Translations under genes and position numbers: made by a program
Assembly (NCBI GenBank): GCA_014378995.1
Contig: JACMMP010000105.1
Location: forward strand, 1 to 56,875
Origin: Hyphomonadaceae bacterium
GTDB taxonomy: Bacteria; Pseudomonadota; Alphaproteobacteria; Caulobacterales; Aquidulcibacteraceae
Length of the DNA stretch: 56,875 bases
Direction: 5' to 3'
Notes under the pieces: model-generated
Told to the model about the DNA's origin: nothing
What the model saw: the letters and a program-made list of their open reading frames with translations, nothing else
Databases searched by the model: none
Part shown: piece by piece, positions 8,052-17,289 of the stretch
Layout: the number at the start of each line of letters is the position of its first letter
How positions within the stretch are numbered: the stretch's first letter is position 1

Positions 8052-9361
8052 AACGGAATCCTGGCGCCATTCCAGTCGAAAGCGTAGCCGCTCTCGGCGG
8101 GCGAAAGACCATCGATCACGCTAAGTAAGCGATCGGCGCTGAAAGCCGCCGTAAACAGCCTCTCCGGCGCCAAACCGCGCTGAAACGGCGCTGAAAGCGC
8201 CGTGTCGACCGTTCCTGGATGCAGCGAGACGCACGTGGCCGTCTTATTCTTGCGCGCAAGCTCGATTGCGCAGCTGCGAATGACCTGGTGCAGCGCTGCC
8301 TTCGATGCGCGATAAGACACCCACCCACCAAGCCGATTGTCTTCAATCGAGCCGACGCGAGCTGAAAGCGCAGCAAACACCGTGTGCCGGTCGCGCGCCA
8401 GGAGCGGCAGGAAGTGCTTTGCGATTAGAGCCGGGCCCGTTGCATTGACTGCAAAAGCGCGCGCGAAGGCGTCGGGCGAGATATCGCGCCAGGTTTTCTC
8501 CGGCTGTAGCGCCGCATCGTGCAGCACACCAGTCGCCACGATGACGAGATCAAGTGCGCCATCGGCGCTAATCTGTAGTGCGGCGTCGGCGACTGAAGCC
8601 TCGTCCGTCAATTCAAAGCGGAACGGGATTACCTTGGAGTGAGCGGCAGCCGCCGGGCGCCGCGCACCCGCATAGGCTTCGCTGACATGCGGATCGGCAA
8701 CCAACAGATCTAGCAACGCGCGTCCGATACCGCCTGACGCGCCAAATAGAGCGACGCGCATATGTGATGAGAATGCCTTGAGCCTGCCCGTCTTTTCCAT
8801 ACGGATAGTACGAGGGGCTGCGGGTGTCGGATTTAGGTGTCGCGGGATCTTGTATTCGTCGCGGGTTTCGCTTGCTTTCTCCGGCAGCGGCTGGATTGCG
8901 CCGGTTTTGTAGTATTCGATCGCCCATTGCAGCTGCTTGGCGCGCCACATGCCGCAGAAATAGACGATCGGCGTTGCTGCGAGCACGATGACCCAATACG
9001 CGGTCTGCCCGATGTTCGACATCACGGCTGTGCGCAGCATATCGGGCGCAGCTTCCGAGAGCAAAGCGGCGAGGGTAATCGGTAGCGTGATGTAACCCAC
9101 CGCCACGGTCCGGAAGATATCGCCGGTGCGCCACACATTGATGCGCGCCATGTCGGCCATGACCGGCAGCGCCTCGGCTGGCGCCGCAGCGAGAGCGGTC
9201 GCGACACGGCGCGCGCGCCTATCCTTGACAATGCTGGCGGAGAGGTCGGCGCCTAGGAGCCGCCACGTGCTGGGGCTCACGAACATATCGATCGGCAGCG
9301 ACCACGCCGGATAGAGCCGCGACAGCGAACGCCAGAGCGTGTTGATCTCTTCGGGCGTCAT
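8048..9361 (-). CDS. Fusion of a two-helix membrane domain and a short-chain dehydrogenase
   Basis: An uninterrupted 437-residue frame. Residues ~1-175 are an unrecognised domain with two hydrophobic segments (TVAVGYITLPITLAALL and TAYWVIVLAATPIVYFCGMW). From about residue 203 a complete SDR starts: MRVALFGASGGIGRALLD is the GxxxGxG cofactor loop, NATGPA is in place, and YRASKAAL holds the catalytic Tyr/Lys. The SDR resembles the C-factor (CsgA) group. The ATG at 9361 overlaps the RNase D stop (ATGA), preferred over an upstream frame extension. An internal ATG before the SDR has only a weak ribosome site, so a true fusion is favoured over two genes. Confidence 0.75.
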   Translation of the reverse strand: MTPEEINTLWRSLSRLYPAWSLPIDMFVSPSTWRLLGADLSASIVKDRRARRVATALAAAPAEALPVMADMARINVWRTGDIFRTVAVGYITLPITLAALLSEAAPDMLRTAVMSNIGQTAYWVIVLAATPIVYFCGMWRAKQLQWAIEYYKTGAIQPLPEKASETRDEYKIPRHLNPTPAAPRTIRMEKTGRLKAFSSHMRVALFGASGGIGRALLDLLVADPHVSEAYAGARRPAAAAHSKVIPFRFELTDEASVADAALQISADGALDLVIVATGVLHDAALQPEKTWRDISPDAFARAFAVNATGPALIAKHFLPLLARDRHTVFAALSARVGSIEDNRLGGWVSYRASKAALHQVIRSCAIELARKNKTATCVSLHPGTVDTALSAPFQRGLAPERLFTAAFSADRLLSVIDGLSPAESGYAFDWNGARIPF

Positions 9362-10011
9362 GAATGGGCGAAGATGTCCACGTCTTCCCAGCCGGCGAGA
9401 TCGAGCGCGGCGCGCGTCGGCAGGAAGTCGAAGCACGATTGCGCCACCTCGACGCGGCCTTCGCGCGTCAGCATGGCGTCGAGCCGCTCTTTCAGCGCAT
9501 GCAAGTGCAGCACGTCGGACGCGGCGTAGGCAAGCTGCGCGTCGGTGAGCTCAGGCGCGCCCCAATCGCTGGATTGCTGATCTTTGGAAATGTCGCGGCC
9601 GAGCACTTCCTTGGTCAAATCCTTGAGGCCGTGCCGGTCGGTATAGGTGCGCACCAGCTTGGAGGCGATCTTGGTGCAATAGATGGGCGCCGCGATCACA
9701 GAGAGATCGCGCATGAACATCGCCACATCGAAGCGGGCGAAGTGGAAGAGCTTCAGCACGTCGGGGTCGCTCAGCACGCGCTTCAGGTTCGGCGCGTCGT
9801 AGCTGGCCCGGTCCAGCTGCACCAAGTGCGCTTCGCCGCCGCCGTCCGAGATTTGCACGAGGCAAAGCGAGTCGCGGATCAGCGACAGCCCCATCGTCTC
9901 GCTATCGACCGCCACCGGACCATTGAACGAAACGCTGCCGGGCAGGTCGCCCTTGTGCAGATAGACCGCGACGTTCTTGGCGTCGACGGTGAGAGAGAGC
10001 TTACGGGTCAT
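9358..10011 (-). CDS. rnd: RNase D-type 3'-5' exonuclease
   Basis: A 217-residue DEDDy exonuclease. The acidic residues lie in AVDSETMGL (motif I), LFHFARFDVAMF (motif II) and the YAASDVLHLHAL block (motif III, Tyr and Asp). The HRDC domains of enteric RNase D are absent; this short form is common in alphaproteobacteria. The expected role is 3' trimming of tRNA and other stable RNAs in the cytoplasm. It is followed by an overlapping membrane/SDR gene. Confidence 0.88.
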   Translation of the reverse strand: MTRKLSLTVDAKNVAVYLHKGDLPGSVSFNGPVAVDSETMGLSLIRDSLCLVQISDGGGEAHLVQLDRASYDAPNLKRVLSDPDVLKLFHFARFDVAMFMRDLSVIAAPIYCTKIASKLVRTYTDRHGLKDLTKEVLGRDISKDQQSSDWGAPELTDAQLAYAASDVLHLHALKERLDAMLTREGRVEVAQSCFDFLPTRAALDLAGWEDVDIFAHS

Positions 10012-10060
10012 GCGGCCAGCGCTTAATGCAATTTCTCGCCCCGCGCTAGCAGTGGATCAA

Positions 10061-10133
10061 AGGACCGCGGGTCTTCAGACCCGCATGTTGGCGCCGGCGC
10101 GTTGAGAATGCGGGCCTGAAGACCCGCGGTCCT
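10061..10133. repeat. Long inverted repeat abutting the ligase stop codon
   Basis: Two 26-base arms (10061-10086 and 10108-10133) are reverse complements with a single mismatch and enclose a 21-base loop. The right arm ends at the base before the ligase stop codon. Transcribed, it would make a very stable hairpin between the ligase and rnd. No U-tract follows, so it is more like a REP/RNA-stability element than an intrinsic terminator. Confidence 0.7.
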
Positions 10134-11666
10134 CTAACCGCGCTTCGCCACGTACGCGTCCCGCAATTCGCGCTTCAGCACTTTGCCGATGTGGCTGCGC
10201 GGCAGCTCGTCGATGAGTTCAATTGCGCTGATGCGCTGGGTCTTGCCGAGCTTGGCGTTGGCGAAGGCGCGCAAAGCTTCAGCATCGGCGCCGCGCGAGA
10301 CCACGAACGCCACCGGCGTTTCGCCCCATTCCGCCGACGGCGCACCGACCACGGCGCAGTCGGCGACGTCCGCATGCTGCAGCAGCACGGCTTCAAGATC
10401 GCTCGGGTAGATGTTGAAGCCGCCGGAGATGATCATGTCCTTCTTGCGGTCCATGAGTTCCAGAAAACCCTCCGCATCGAAGCGGCCGACATCGCCGGTG
10501 CGAATGAAAGGTTGGCCCTCGGGCGAGACCCAAATGGCGGCGTCGGTCTGTTCCTGGCGATTATGGTAGCCGCTCATCATCAGCGCCGAGCGGCCGACGA
10601 TCTCGCCGGCTTGGCCGCGCGGCAGTTCGCGACCGTCGTCGTCGATGACGCGGATATCGTGACCGGGCGCCGGCATGCCGACCGTGTGGAGCTTGTCCGG
10701 GAAAAGGTGCGCCAGCAGCACGCAGGTGCCGCCGCCTTCGGTCATGCCGAAATATTCGATGAGGCCGCCCGGCCAGCGTTTGACGATGTCGGCTTTCAGC
10801 GCCGCCGCGAAGGGCGCCGAGGTGCAGAACTTCATCACGAAGCTTGAGAGATCGTAGCTGTCGAAATCCGGCCGCGCCATCAGCCGCGAATACTGCACCG
10901 GCACGAGCATCGTGTGCGTAACGCGGTGGCGCTGCGCCAGTTCGAGATATTGGCCGGCGTCGAACTTCTTCATCAGCACGACCGTGCCGCCGAGGCCGAG
11001 CGTCGGGAAAAAACTGACAAGCGTCGTGTTGGAGTAAAGCGGCGTTGACAGCAAAGTCGCCGCGCTTGGCGCGTAGCCCATCGATTGCGCGCGCATGATG
11101 TGGCCGAAGCGCATGCCATGGCTTTGCACGATACCCTTCGGCGCGCCGGTGGTGCCGGACGAATAGATGATGTTGAACGCCATCTCCGGCGTGATCGTCA
11201 CCGGCGTCGGATTTGCGCCTTCCCGCGCGATGAATTGATCATGGCGCACACCCGGAGCGCCGTCGTCCAGGCCTACTAGCTTTGCCTCGATAGCCGGCAG
11301 CACGTCCTTAAGCTCGGCGGCCACAGCGGAGTCCAGGAAGAGAACCTTCGCTCCCGCATCCGCGACCATCCCCGCGATGCTTTCCGGCGTAGAGGAGGGC
11401 GCGATCGGCGCGACCGCGACACCCGCCCGCAGCGCGCCAAGAAATACGCACGCGTACTCGATCGAGGTCGCAGCGCAGATGGCAACGCTCTCACCCGGCG
11501 CAACACCCTCCCGCTGCAACGCCGCCGCGATACGATCCATCGCGGCGTCGAGTTCAGCACAGGAGAGTTGCCGTTCGTCTTGGATCAGCGCGGCGTGGTT
11601 TGGCTGCTTGCCAGCCCACTCCCGGATCATCTCCGGGAGCGGGTTGAACACCTCATTGGCTTCCAT
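10134..11666 (-). CDS. AMP-dependent acyl-CoA synthetase / ligase
   Basis: A 510-residue class I adenylate-forming enzyme. The P-loop-like motif YSSGTTGAPKG, the EYFGMTEGG adenine motif, TGDVGRFDAEG, the hinge DRKKDMIISGGFNIYPSDLE and the C-terminal catalytic Lys in HIGKVLKREL are all intact. It would activate a carboxylic acid as acyl-AMP and then acyl-CoA; a medium/long-chain fatty or aryl acid is possible but the specificity cannot be read. The start overlaps the end of the upstream M49-like gene by 14 bases. Confidence 0.9.
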   Translation of the reverse strand: MEANEVFNPLPEMIREWAGKQPNHAALIQDERQLSCAELDAAMDRIAAALQREGVAPGESVAICAATSIEYACVFLGALRAGVAVAPIAPSSTPESIAGMVADAGAKVLFLDSAVAAELKDVLPAIEAKLVGLDDGAPGVRHDQFIAREGANPTPVTITPEMAFNIIYSSGTTGAPKGIVQSHGMRFGHIMRAQSMGYAPSAATLLSTPLYSNTTLVSFFPTLGLGGTVVLMKKFDAGQYLELAQRHRVTHTMLVPVQYSRLMARPDFDSYDLSSFVMKFCTSAPFAAALKADIVKRWPGGLIEYFGMTEGGGTCVLLAHLFPDKLHTVGMPAPGHDIRVIDDDGRELPRGQAGEIVGRSALMMSGYHNRQEQTDAAIWVSPEGQPFIRTGDVGRFDAEGFLELMDRKKDMIISGGFNIYPSDLEAVLLQHADVADCAVVGAPSAEWGETPVAFVVSRGADAEALRAFANAKLGKTQRISAIELIDELPRSHIGKVLKRELRDAYVAKRG

Positions 11667-13416
11667 CGAGCGCCTCGTACGTCACCAGCGTGTAGCGGGT
11701 GCGTTCGCTTTCGCGCATGCGCTGGGCGATGACTTCGTGCAGCGCCGGGTCCCAGCGCGTCCAGCGATCGACGAAGGCGTTCGCGGCGGCGCGGTCGCCG
11801 TTGCGCTGAATCGCCAGCACTTCGCGCAGCAGGCTCGTCACCGCTTCCGGGTAGCGGCGATAGTCGATCCGCAAGCGCCCGTCCTCAAAGCGCAGCGCGC
11901 CGCGCTCCATGAACCAATTCCACTGGATCAATTGCATGGTGTTGTACGCCTGCTCGCGGCGGGGGCGGTTTTTCTGCAGCACACGCCGGATGCCGGAGGC
12001 GTAGATGTTGCGCAGTTGCGCGTCGGTGATGCGGCCGCGCTGATTGAGGATGCGCGCGGCCGTGAGCGAGACGAGGTCGGCCTTCATCTCTTCCAGCAGG
12101 GCTGACGTATCTTCCAGCGCCGTATCGAGATCGCGCCCGTCCGCAGTTTGATCGACGCCCAGATAATGGCCGATCTCGTGCCAGAGCGTGCGGTAAAAGC
12201 CGCCTTCGGCGGTGATGTCGTTGGCTTGGCTCTGCACGACTGCTGCGGTGAAGGCGCGGTGGGTTTCGGCGAACTGCTCCTCGTTCAACAGGATGTTGCC
12301 GCGCATCAGGATGGTGCGGCCGTATTGGCGCGCGAGATAAGCGTCGTTCGGCAGGATCGTCGCCGTATTGGCGCCGCGGGCTTGGCCGAAATCGGCGATG
12401 ATGTTGTAGACGCCGACCGGGATATCGCTGCGCACCTCGCGGTGATTGGCGTACGGCAGCGCGTTCTCGACGTCTTGAATATCCGCCAAAGCCGCTTGCA
12501 GCTCATCGCTGCGCGGACGGTCGCGCACCAGCAGCGAGAGCGAGAAGAATGTCTTCACGCCGTAAAGCGCATCGTCGTACGTCTCGTACGCGCCGATCTG
12601 CGCGTTCAAATTGCCGGTGAAGTCGCCCGTCACCCAGGCCGCGTCGCCGCCTTCGTAATCGTCGGCGATCAAATCGCGCGCACGCAGACGCAGATAGCGC
12701 GCGAACGCGGCGTCGCCGCTCTCGACGTGATCGGCGGCGGCGTTGAGGCGGTCGTAGATAAAGAAGATGTCATCGGCATAGGCGACCGAATAGGGCACGG
12801 CGAGATAGGTCTCGCTCGTCTCCAACCGCGCCCGCAGTCCCGGATGTAGCGTGTCGAGCGCCGGGTGGCGCTCTAGCGCGGCCAGCGCGCGGCGGCGGTT
12901 CTCCGGCGTCGCCGCCCACACCACGCCGCGGTCGTCGAGCAATTCGTCCCGCCGTTCAGGATGAGCGGCAAAGAATGCATCCATGATCTCGCGCGTCGTG
13001 CCGGAAGGATAAATATTCCGCGCCGGCGCCTCCGGTTCGACGACAAGAAACGCTTCGCGCGTGTTGTCGAGCGTCGAGGCGATCGGCCCGCTGTTCAAGC
13101 GGAAGAGATCACGGTGCGCGTCAAGCTCGGGATGCGCTTCGAGAGAGGCGTTCGCCGCCAACGCCTGCGGGTGGCGCTGGTCGAGATAGAGCAAATGCAT
13201 CCGCGTCCCTGCCGCCAGCAATTCGCGCACGGCCTCGCGCTCTCCAGGCGTCAGCGCTGAGAGATCCGCGTTCAAATGCAGCCGCTGCGTCCGCTGCAGG
13301 ATCGGCTCGATCCGCGCCGCATCCCAAGTCGGGGCGATGCCGGCAGTGGAAGGCGCCGATGGCGCGGTGGCGCAAGCGGCGAGGGTGAAAGCAAGGGCGG
13401 GGATGAGTAAGCGCAT
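11653..13416 (-). CDS. M49-like zinc metallopeptidase lipoprotein
   Basis: A 587-residue protein with a signal peptide and lipobox (LAACATAP), hence probably anchored outside the cytoplasm. It carries an HEIGH zinc site (TLWHEIGHYLGV) and, about 35 residues on, EEMKADLVSL, the right place and shape for the third ligand of dipeptidyl-peptidase III-like (M49) enzymes. Canonical M49 has HELLGH and EECRAE, so this is a divergent branch, with HExxH in place of HExxxH. Many Asn/Tyr-rich propeller-like segments precede it. Dipeptide cleavage from periplasmic peptides is plausible but inferred. Confidence 0.75.
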   Translation of the reverse strand: MRLLIPALAFTLAACATAPSAPSTAGIAPTWDAARIEPILQRTQRLHLNADLSALTPGEREAVRELLAAGTRMHLLYLDQRHPQALAANASLEAHPELDAHRDLFRLNSGPIASTLDNTREAFLVVEPEAPARNIYPSGTTREIMDAFFAAHPERRDELLDDRGVVWAATPENRRRALAALERHPALDTLHPGLRARLETSETYLAVPYSVAYADDIFFIYDRLNAAADHVESGDAAFARYLRLRARDLIADDYEGGDAAWVTGDFTGNLNAQIGAYETYDDALYGVKTFFSLSLLVRDRPRSDELQAALADIQDVENALPYANHREVRSDIPVGVYNIIADFGQARGANTATILPNDAYLARQYGRTILMRGNILLNEEQFAETHRAFTAAVVQSQANDITAEGGFYRTLWHEIGHYLGVDQTADGRDLDTALEDTSALLEEMKADLVSLTAARILNQRGRITDAQLRNIYASGIRRVLQKNRPRREQAYNTMQLIQWNWFMERGALRFEDGRLRIDYRRYPEAVTSLLREVLAIQRNGDRAAANAFVDRWTRWDPALHEVIAQRMRESERTRYTLVTYEALDGSQ

Positions 13417-13662
13417 GCCACGCGCCTAGCACGCACGCCGCCCACACCCAAGCCGATGACGATCAGTTCGCGGTTTTCGGCGAAGCCTGATGCCGGAAGA
13501 GGACCATCAACGCTTCTGAAAGCGTGCATTCTACGCGGGTTTTTTGAAGCGCCTGACAGTATTTCGGGCAGAAATTGATACTGCCACGACGTATATAACC
13601 TATTGAATTACCTGCGTTCCCCGTGAATCGCTTTGCAAGTTCGATTTTTGCGGGATTGCCGA

Positions 13663-13791
13663 ATGACCGTTCCCCAACCTGAACGCGCGAACAATCCGAC
13701 TCGGACTATACTCGGCGTTTTGGCATGTGATTCCGAGCATGACGGCACTAGGTTTTCTTTCGAGCGGTGGGATGGCGAGCGTTGGGGGTGA
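13663..13791 (+). CDS. Short ORF, probable N-terminal part of the deoxyribosyltransferase-like protein
   Basis: This 42-codon frame starts at ATG 13663, right after an in-frame stop, and ends at TGA 13789. Its protein-like end, FERWDGERWG, continues sensibly as DLPEAERQ if one G of the five-G run (13784-13788) is skipped, which joins it to the next frame. It may therefore be the true N-terminus of the following gene, separated by a mutation, a sequencing error or a +1 slip. A separate leader peptide is the alternative. Confidence 0.4.
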   Translation: MTVPQPERANNPTRTILGVLACDSEHDGTRFSFERWDGERWG

Positions 13792-14599
13792 TTTACCCGA
13801 AGCTGAGCGCCAACCGCTGCAAGACATAGCAAAAGCGTTCGGGGACGCGGTGCGACGCTTAGCGCTCGCCAAAGGTCTGCCCGCGTCCAAGCAAGCAGTT
13901 TGGAACGCGCAGTGGTTTTTCGGTGCGGTCGATGGCCAAGCCTACCACATACTCTTCGCGGAGCAGGCTGGGGCTCAAACGTCCATCAGGTTCATGGACC
14001 TACGCAAACATGGTGTTGTGCCGCTTGATACACTGGCGGCGGACGTGCGCATGAACATCGGCGAGCCGATCTACGGCTTTAGCATCCCAGTTGCCGACGC
14101 GAAGTCGGGCAAGCGCGACACACTCATCAACACGCATGCGTCCGCTTATGTAGAGTCGGTCGTGCAAACACGATCACAGTCGGCGGCGCCTACCGCGAAG
14201 GTCGATCAGAAGCTTTGTTTCGTCATCATGTCATTCTCAGACAATCCGCAACTCCGGGATTTCTACGAACTGGGCATTAAGCCAACCATCGAAAAACTCG
14301 GCTATCGCTGCGAGCGCATCGACGAACAGCAGTTCAACGGAAGCATTCGCGACCGCATTCTCAAAAACATTGCGGCGGCAAAATTCATCGTCGCGGATGT
14401 GACCGAAGCGCGACCCAATTGTTACTATGAACTCGGCATCGCGCACTCGCTAGGCAAAGAAGTCGTTCATCTCGCGAATGATACCGGCGACATTCACTTC
14501 GACATCAAAGACTTCAACTTCATTATCTACAAACGAATTGCGGACCTCAAAGAAAAGCTAGAACAGCGGCTGAATTCTACCGTTGGCAAAGCAGTTTAG
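13727..14599 (+). CDS. Nucleoside 2-deoxyribosyltransferase-like / TIR-like effector protein
   Basis: From about residue 160 the protein has CFVIMSFSDN, ERIDEQQFNGSIRDRILKNI, FIVADVT and PNCYYELGIAHSLGK. This is the Rossmann-like fold of 2'-deoxyribosyltransferase/TIR-related proteins, with the catalytic Glu of YELG intact. Such domains occur in prokaryotic defence effectors that attack nucleotides or NAD. The N-terminal ~150 residues are unrecognised. The longest frame uses GTG 13727 (ATG at 13739 and 13772 possible), but its first 20 residues look unlike protein, and a better N-terminus lies in the preceding frame. A membrane protein gene follows 26 bases later. Confidence 0.7.
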   Translation: MIPSMTALGFLSSGGMASVGGDLPEAERQPLQDIAKAFGDAVRRLALAKGLPASKQAVWNAQWFFGAVDGQAYHILFAEQAGAQTSIRFMDLRKHGVVPLDTLAADVRMNIGEPIYGFSIPVADAKSGKRDTLINTHASAYVESVVQTRSQSAAPTAKVDQKLCFVIMSFSDNPQLRDFYELGIKPTIEKLGYRCERIDEQQFNGSIRDRILKNIAAAKFIVADVTEARPNCYYELGIAHSLGKEVVHLANDTGDIHFDIKDFNFIIYKRIADLKEKLEQRLNSTVGKAV

Positions 14600-14625
14600 A
14601 GCGTTCCAAATCAAAGGTCGTAACG

Positions 14626-15195
14626 ATGCGCTCGAACGGATTGTGGGCTTCGATACTCATAGTCGTGTTGGTTGTTGGCGCCGGTGTCGTCGGCCTGATC
14701 GCGCTTTTTCTCTACACGAACACGCAGTTTGTGTTGGGAGTGTTCGGCGTTGGCGTCGCAATCATCACGGCTTCGATCAATTACCGCGCTGCGAAAGAAA
14801 AGGAAATCGACTCTCGGCTGTTCGCTGACAAGAGGACTGTCTACACCGAGCTAGTCGGAACAGTGATGGGCTTATTCCACGAGAAAAAGATCAATCCGAC
14901 GGAAGAAGAGCAGAAGTCCCTTGTCAAAAAACTCCAGGGCCTGCGAACGCAGCTTCTGGTGTGGGGCAGCGCTGATACGCTTCAAGCGTTGGATCAGATG
15001 AGTGGTCTTCAACAACCCGACACGTCGGGCTTGCCTATCGCCGGGACCAGATGGCTCGCGCGGCTATTCTCGGCGATACGAACAGACCTTGGTCACAAGG
15101 ACCCGCCCGGCGCGGCGTTAGAGATGGCGTTGGGCATGCTGAACGAGCCGGACCGCTCCAATTTGCGCGCGGCGATGGCAAAGTTACCGAACTAA
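14626..15195 (+). CDS. Two-helix membrane protein with cytoplasmic domain, partner of the NDT-like gene
   Basis: A 189-residue protein with two N-terminal transmembrane helices (about 7-29 and 33-50), then a charged helical cytoplasmic region of ~140 residues. The family is not recognised. It follows the deoxyribosyltransferase-like gene by 26 bases on the same strand, in the same more moderate GC context, and stops before tRNA-Leu. Effector plus membrane partner is a common defence layout, so a two-gene module is a reasonable but unproven reading. Confidence 0.68.
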   Translation: MRSNGLWASILIVVLVVGAGVVGLIALFLYTNTQFVLGVFGVGVAIITASINYRAAKEKEIDSRLFADKRTVYTELVGTVMGLFHEKKINPTEEEQKSLVKKLQGLRTQLLVWGSADTLQALDQMSGLQQPDTSGLPIAGTRWLARLFSAIRTDLGHKDPPGAALEMALGMLNEPDRSNLRAAMAKLPN

Positions 15196-15236
15196 CCGCC
15201 ACTTTGCCTCATCCTGCCCCCGCAAAGGGCGAAGCT

Positions 15237-15323
15237 TGGTGCCCGGAAGAGGACTCGAACCTCCACGCCCTTGCGAGCGCCAGCACCTGAAGCTGGTGCG
15301 TCTACCAATTCCGCCATCCGGGC
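15237..15323 (-). tRNA. tRNA-Leu (CAG)
   Basis: On the minus strand the 7-base acceptor GCCCGGA pairs with TCCGGGC, with discriminator A and an encoded CCA. The anticodon stem CCAGC/GCTGG encloses the loop TTCAGGT, giving anticodon CAG. A long variable arm, as expected for class II tRNA-Leu, and the T-loop GGTTCGAGTCC are present. It reads CUG codons. Confidence 0.95.
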
Positions 15324-15483
15324 ACATTAGTCGGTAGAAGTCGGCGGGGTTTAGGGGAGGCCAGCGGGGCCGTCAATCTGGGCGCCGCCGGCGCGTCGCA
15401 GGCCGCCGCGGCAATGTATCCGCCCCTTGTTTGGCAGGGTGTATGCTTGGCCAAGCGCCCGGGCTCCTGTACCCACCCGCCCC

Positions 15484-17289
15484 ATGACCCCGCGCGACAG
15501 AATCCGCAACTTTTCCATCGTGGCCCATATCGACCACGGCAAATCCACGCTCTCCGATCGTTTGATTCAATCGACCGGCGGCCTCACCGCGCGGGAGATG
15601 ACCGAGCAGGTGCTGGACTCGATGGATATCGAGAAAGAGCGCGGCATCACCATCAAGGCGCAGACGGTGCGGCTGGATTATCGGGCCAAGGACGGGCTCG
15701 ATTACGTGCTGAACCTGATGGACACGCCCGGGCACGTGGACTTTGCCTATGAGGTCAGCCGCTCGCTGGCGGCATGCGAGGGCGCGCTGCTGATCGTCGA
15801 TGCGAGCCAAGGCGTCGAGGCGCAGACATTGGCCAACGTCTATCAGGCGCTCGACAACGATCTCGACATCGTCCCGGTGCTGAACAAGATCGATCTGCCC
15901 GCCGCCGAGCCGGATCGCATCAAGCAGCAGATCGAGGACGTGATCGGGCTCGATGCGAGCCAGGCCATCCTTGCTTCGGGCAAGACCGGCGAGGGCATCG
16001 CCGAATTGCTCGAGGCCATCGTCACGCGCTTGCCGCCGCCGAAATCCGGCGACGCCGCAGCGCCGCTGAAAGCGCTGCTGGTGGACGCCTGGTACGACGC
16101 CTATCTCGGCGTCGTCGTGCTCTTCCGCGTCATCGACGGCGTGGTGAAGAAGGGCATGCGCATCAAGCTGATGCAGACCGGCGCCGATTACGGCATCGAT
16201 ACTTTGGGCGTGCTGCGCCCGCGCCGGCAGGACGTCGCCGAGCTCGGCCCCGGCGAAATCGGCATCCTCACCGCCAGCATCAAGGAAGTCGCCGACGCGC
16301 GCGTAGGCGACACCATCACCGAATATCGCCGCGAGACCGCCGCTGCGCTGCCGGGCTTCAAGCCTGCGCAACCCGTCGTTTTCTGCGGTCTCTTCCCAAC
16401 TGATGCCGCAAACTTCGAAGATCTGCGCGCCGCCATGTCGAAGCTGCGTCTCAACGATGCGAGCTTCAGCTACGAAATGGAAACCAGCGCCGCGCTCGGC
16501 TTCGGCTTCCGCTGCGGATTTCTAGGCCTGTTGCACTTGGAGATCATCCAGGAGCGCCTCACGCGCGAGTTCGATCTCGATCTGATCGCGACGGCGCCCA
16601 GCGTCGTCTACAAGGTTCATATGAACGCTGGCGAGGTGAAGGAGCTGCACAACCCCGCCGATCTGCCGGACCCGACTTACATTCGCGAAATCGAAGAGCC
16701 CTGGATCAAAGCGACGATCCTGACGCCCGACGATTATCTCGGCGCCATCATCAAGCTCTGCCAGGATCGCCGCGGGCAGCAAAAGGAGCTGAACTATGTC
16801 GGCTCACGCGCGATGCTGGTGTACGAGCTGCCGCTCAACGAAGTGGTGTTCGATTTTTACGATCGGCTGAAGAGCATCTCGAAAGGCTACGCCAGCTTCG
16901 ATTATCAGATCGTCGATCACCGCGTCGGCAATCTGGTGAAGATGAGCATTCTCGTGAACGACGAACCGGTCGACGCGCTCTCCATGCTCGTGCACGCCAA
17001 TCGCGCGGAAAGTCGCGGCCGCTCCATGGTGGAAAAGCTAAAAGAGCTGATCCCCCAGCACATGTTCAAAATCCCCATCCAAGCTGCCATCGGCGGCCGC
17101 ATCATCGCCCGCGAAACTTTAAGCGCACTCCGCAAAGACGTGACCGCGAAATGCTATGGCGGCGATGCCAGCCGCAAACGCAAGCTGCTGGACAAGCAGA
17201 AGGCCGGCAAGAAAAAGATGCGTCAGTTCGGGAAGGTCGACATTCCGCAAGAGGCGTTTATTGCGGCGTTGAAGATGGATGGGGATTAG
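15484..17289 (+). CDS. lepA: Elongation factor 4 (LepA), back-translocating GTPase
   Basis: A 601-residue translational GTPase. G1 AHIDHGKS, G2 [11 protein letters not shown]3 DTPGHVDF and G4 NKIDLP are intact, followed by domains II, III and V and the LepA-specific C-terminal domain ([29 protein letters not shown]). Length is standard. I place the start at ATG 15484 ([20 protein letters not shown]), since the 19 residues upstream in frame are not LepA-like. The protein remodels or back-translocates stalled ribosomes. Its TAG interlocks with the convergent gene's stop (TTAG). Confidence 0.96.
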   Translation: MTPRDRIRNFSIVAHIDHGKSTLSDRLIQSTGGLTAREMTEQVLDSMDIEKERGITIKAQTVRLDYRAKDGLDYVLNLMDTPGHVDFAYEVSRSLAACEGALLIVDASQGVEAQTLANVYQALDNDLDIVPVLNKIDLPAAEPDRIKQQIEDVIGLDASQAILASGKTGEGIAELLEAIVTRLPPPKSGDAAAPLKALLVDAWYDAYLGVVVLFRVIDGVVKKGMRIKLMQTGADYGIDTLGVLRPRRQDVAELGPGEIGILTASIKEVADARVGDTITEYRRETAAALPGFKPAQPVVFCGLFPTDAANFEDLRAAMSKLRLNDASFSYEMETSAALGFGFRCGFLGLLHLEIIQERLTREFDLDLIATAPSVVYKVHMNAGEVKELHNPADLPDPTYIREIEEPWIKATILTPDDYLGAIIKLCQDRRGQQKELNYVGSRAMLVYELPLNEVVFDFYDRLKSISKGYASFDYQIVDHRVGNLVKMSILVNDEPVDALSMLVHANRAESRGRSMVEKLKELIPQHMFKIPIQAAIGGRIIARETLSALRKDVTAKCYGGDASRKRKLLDKQKAGKKKMRQFGKVDIPQEAFIAALKMDGD

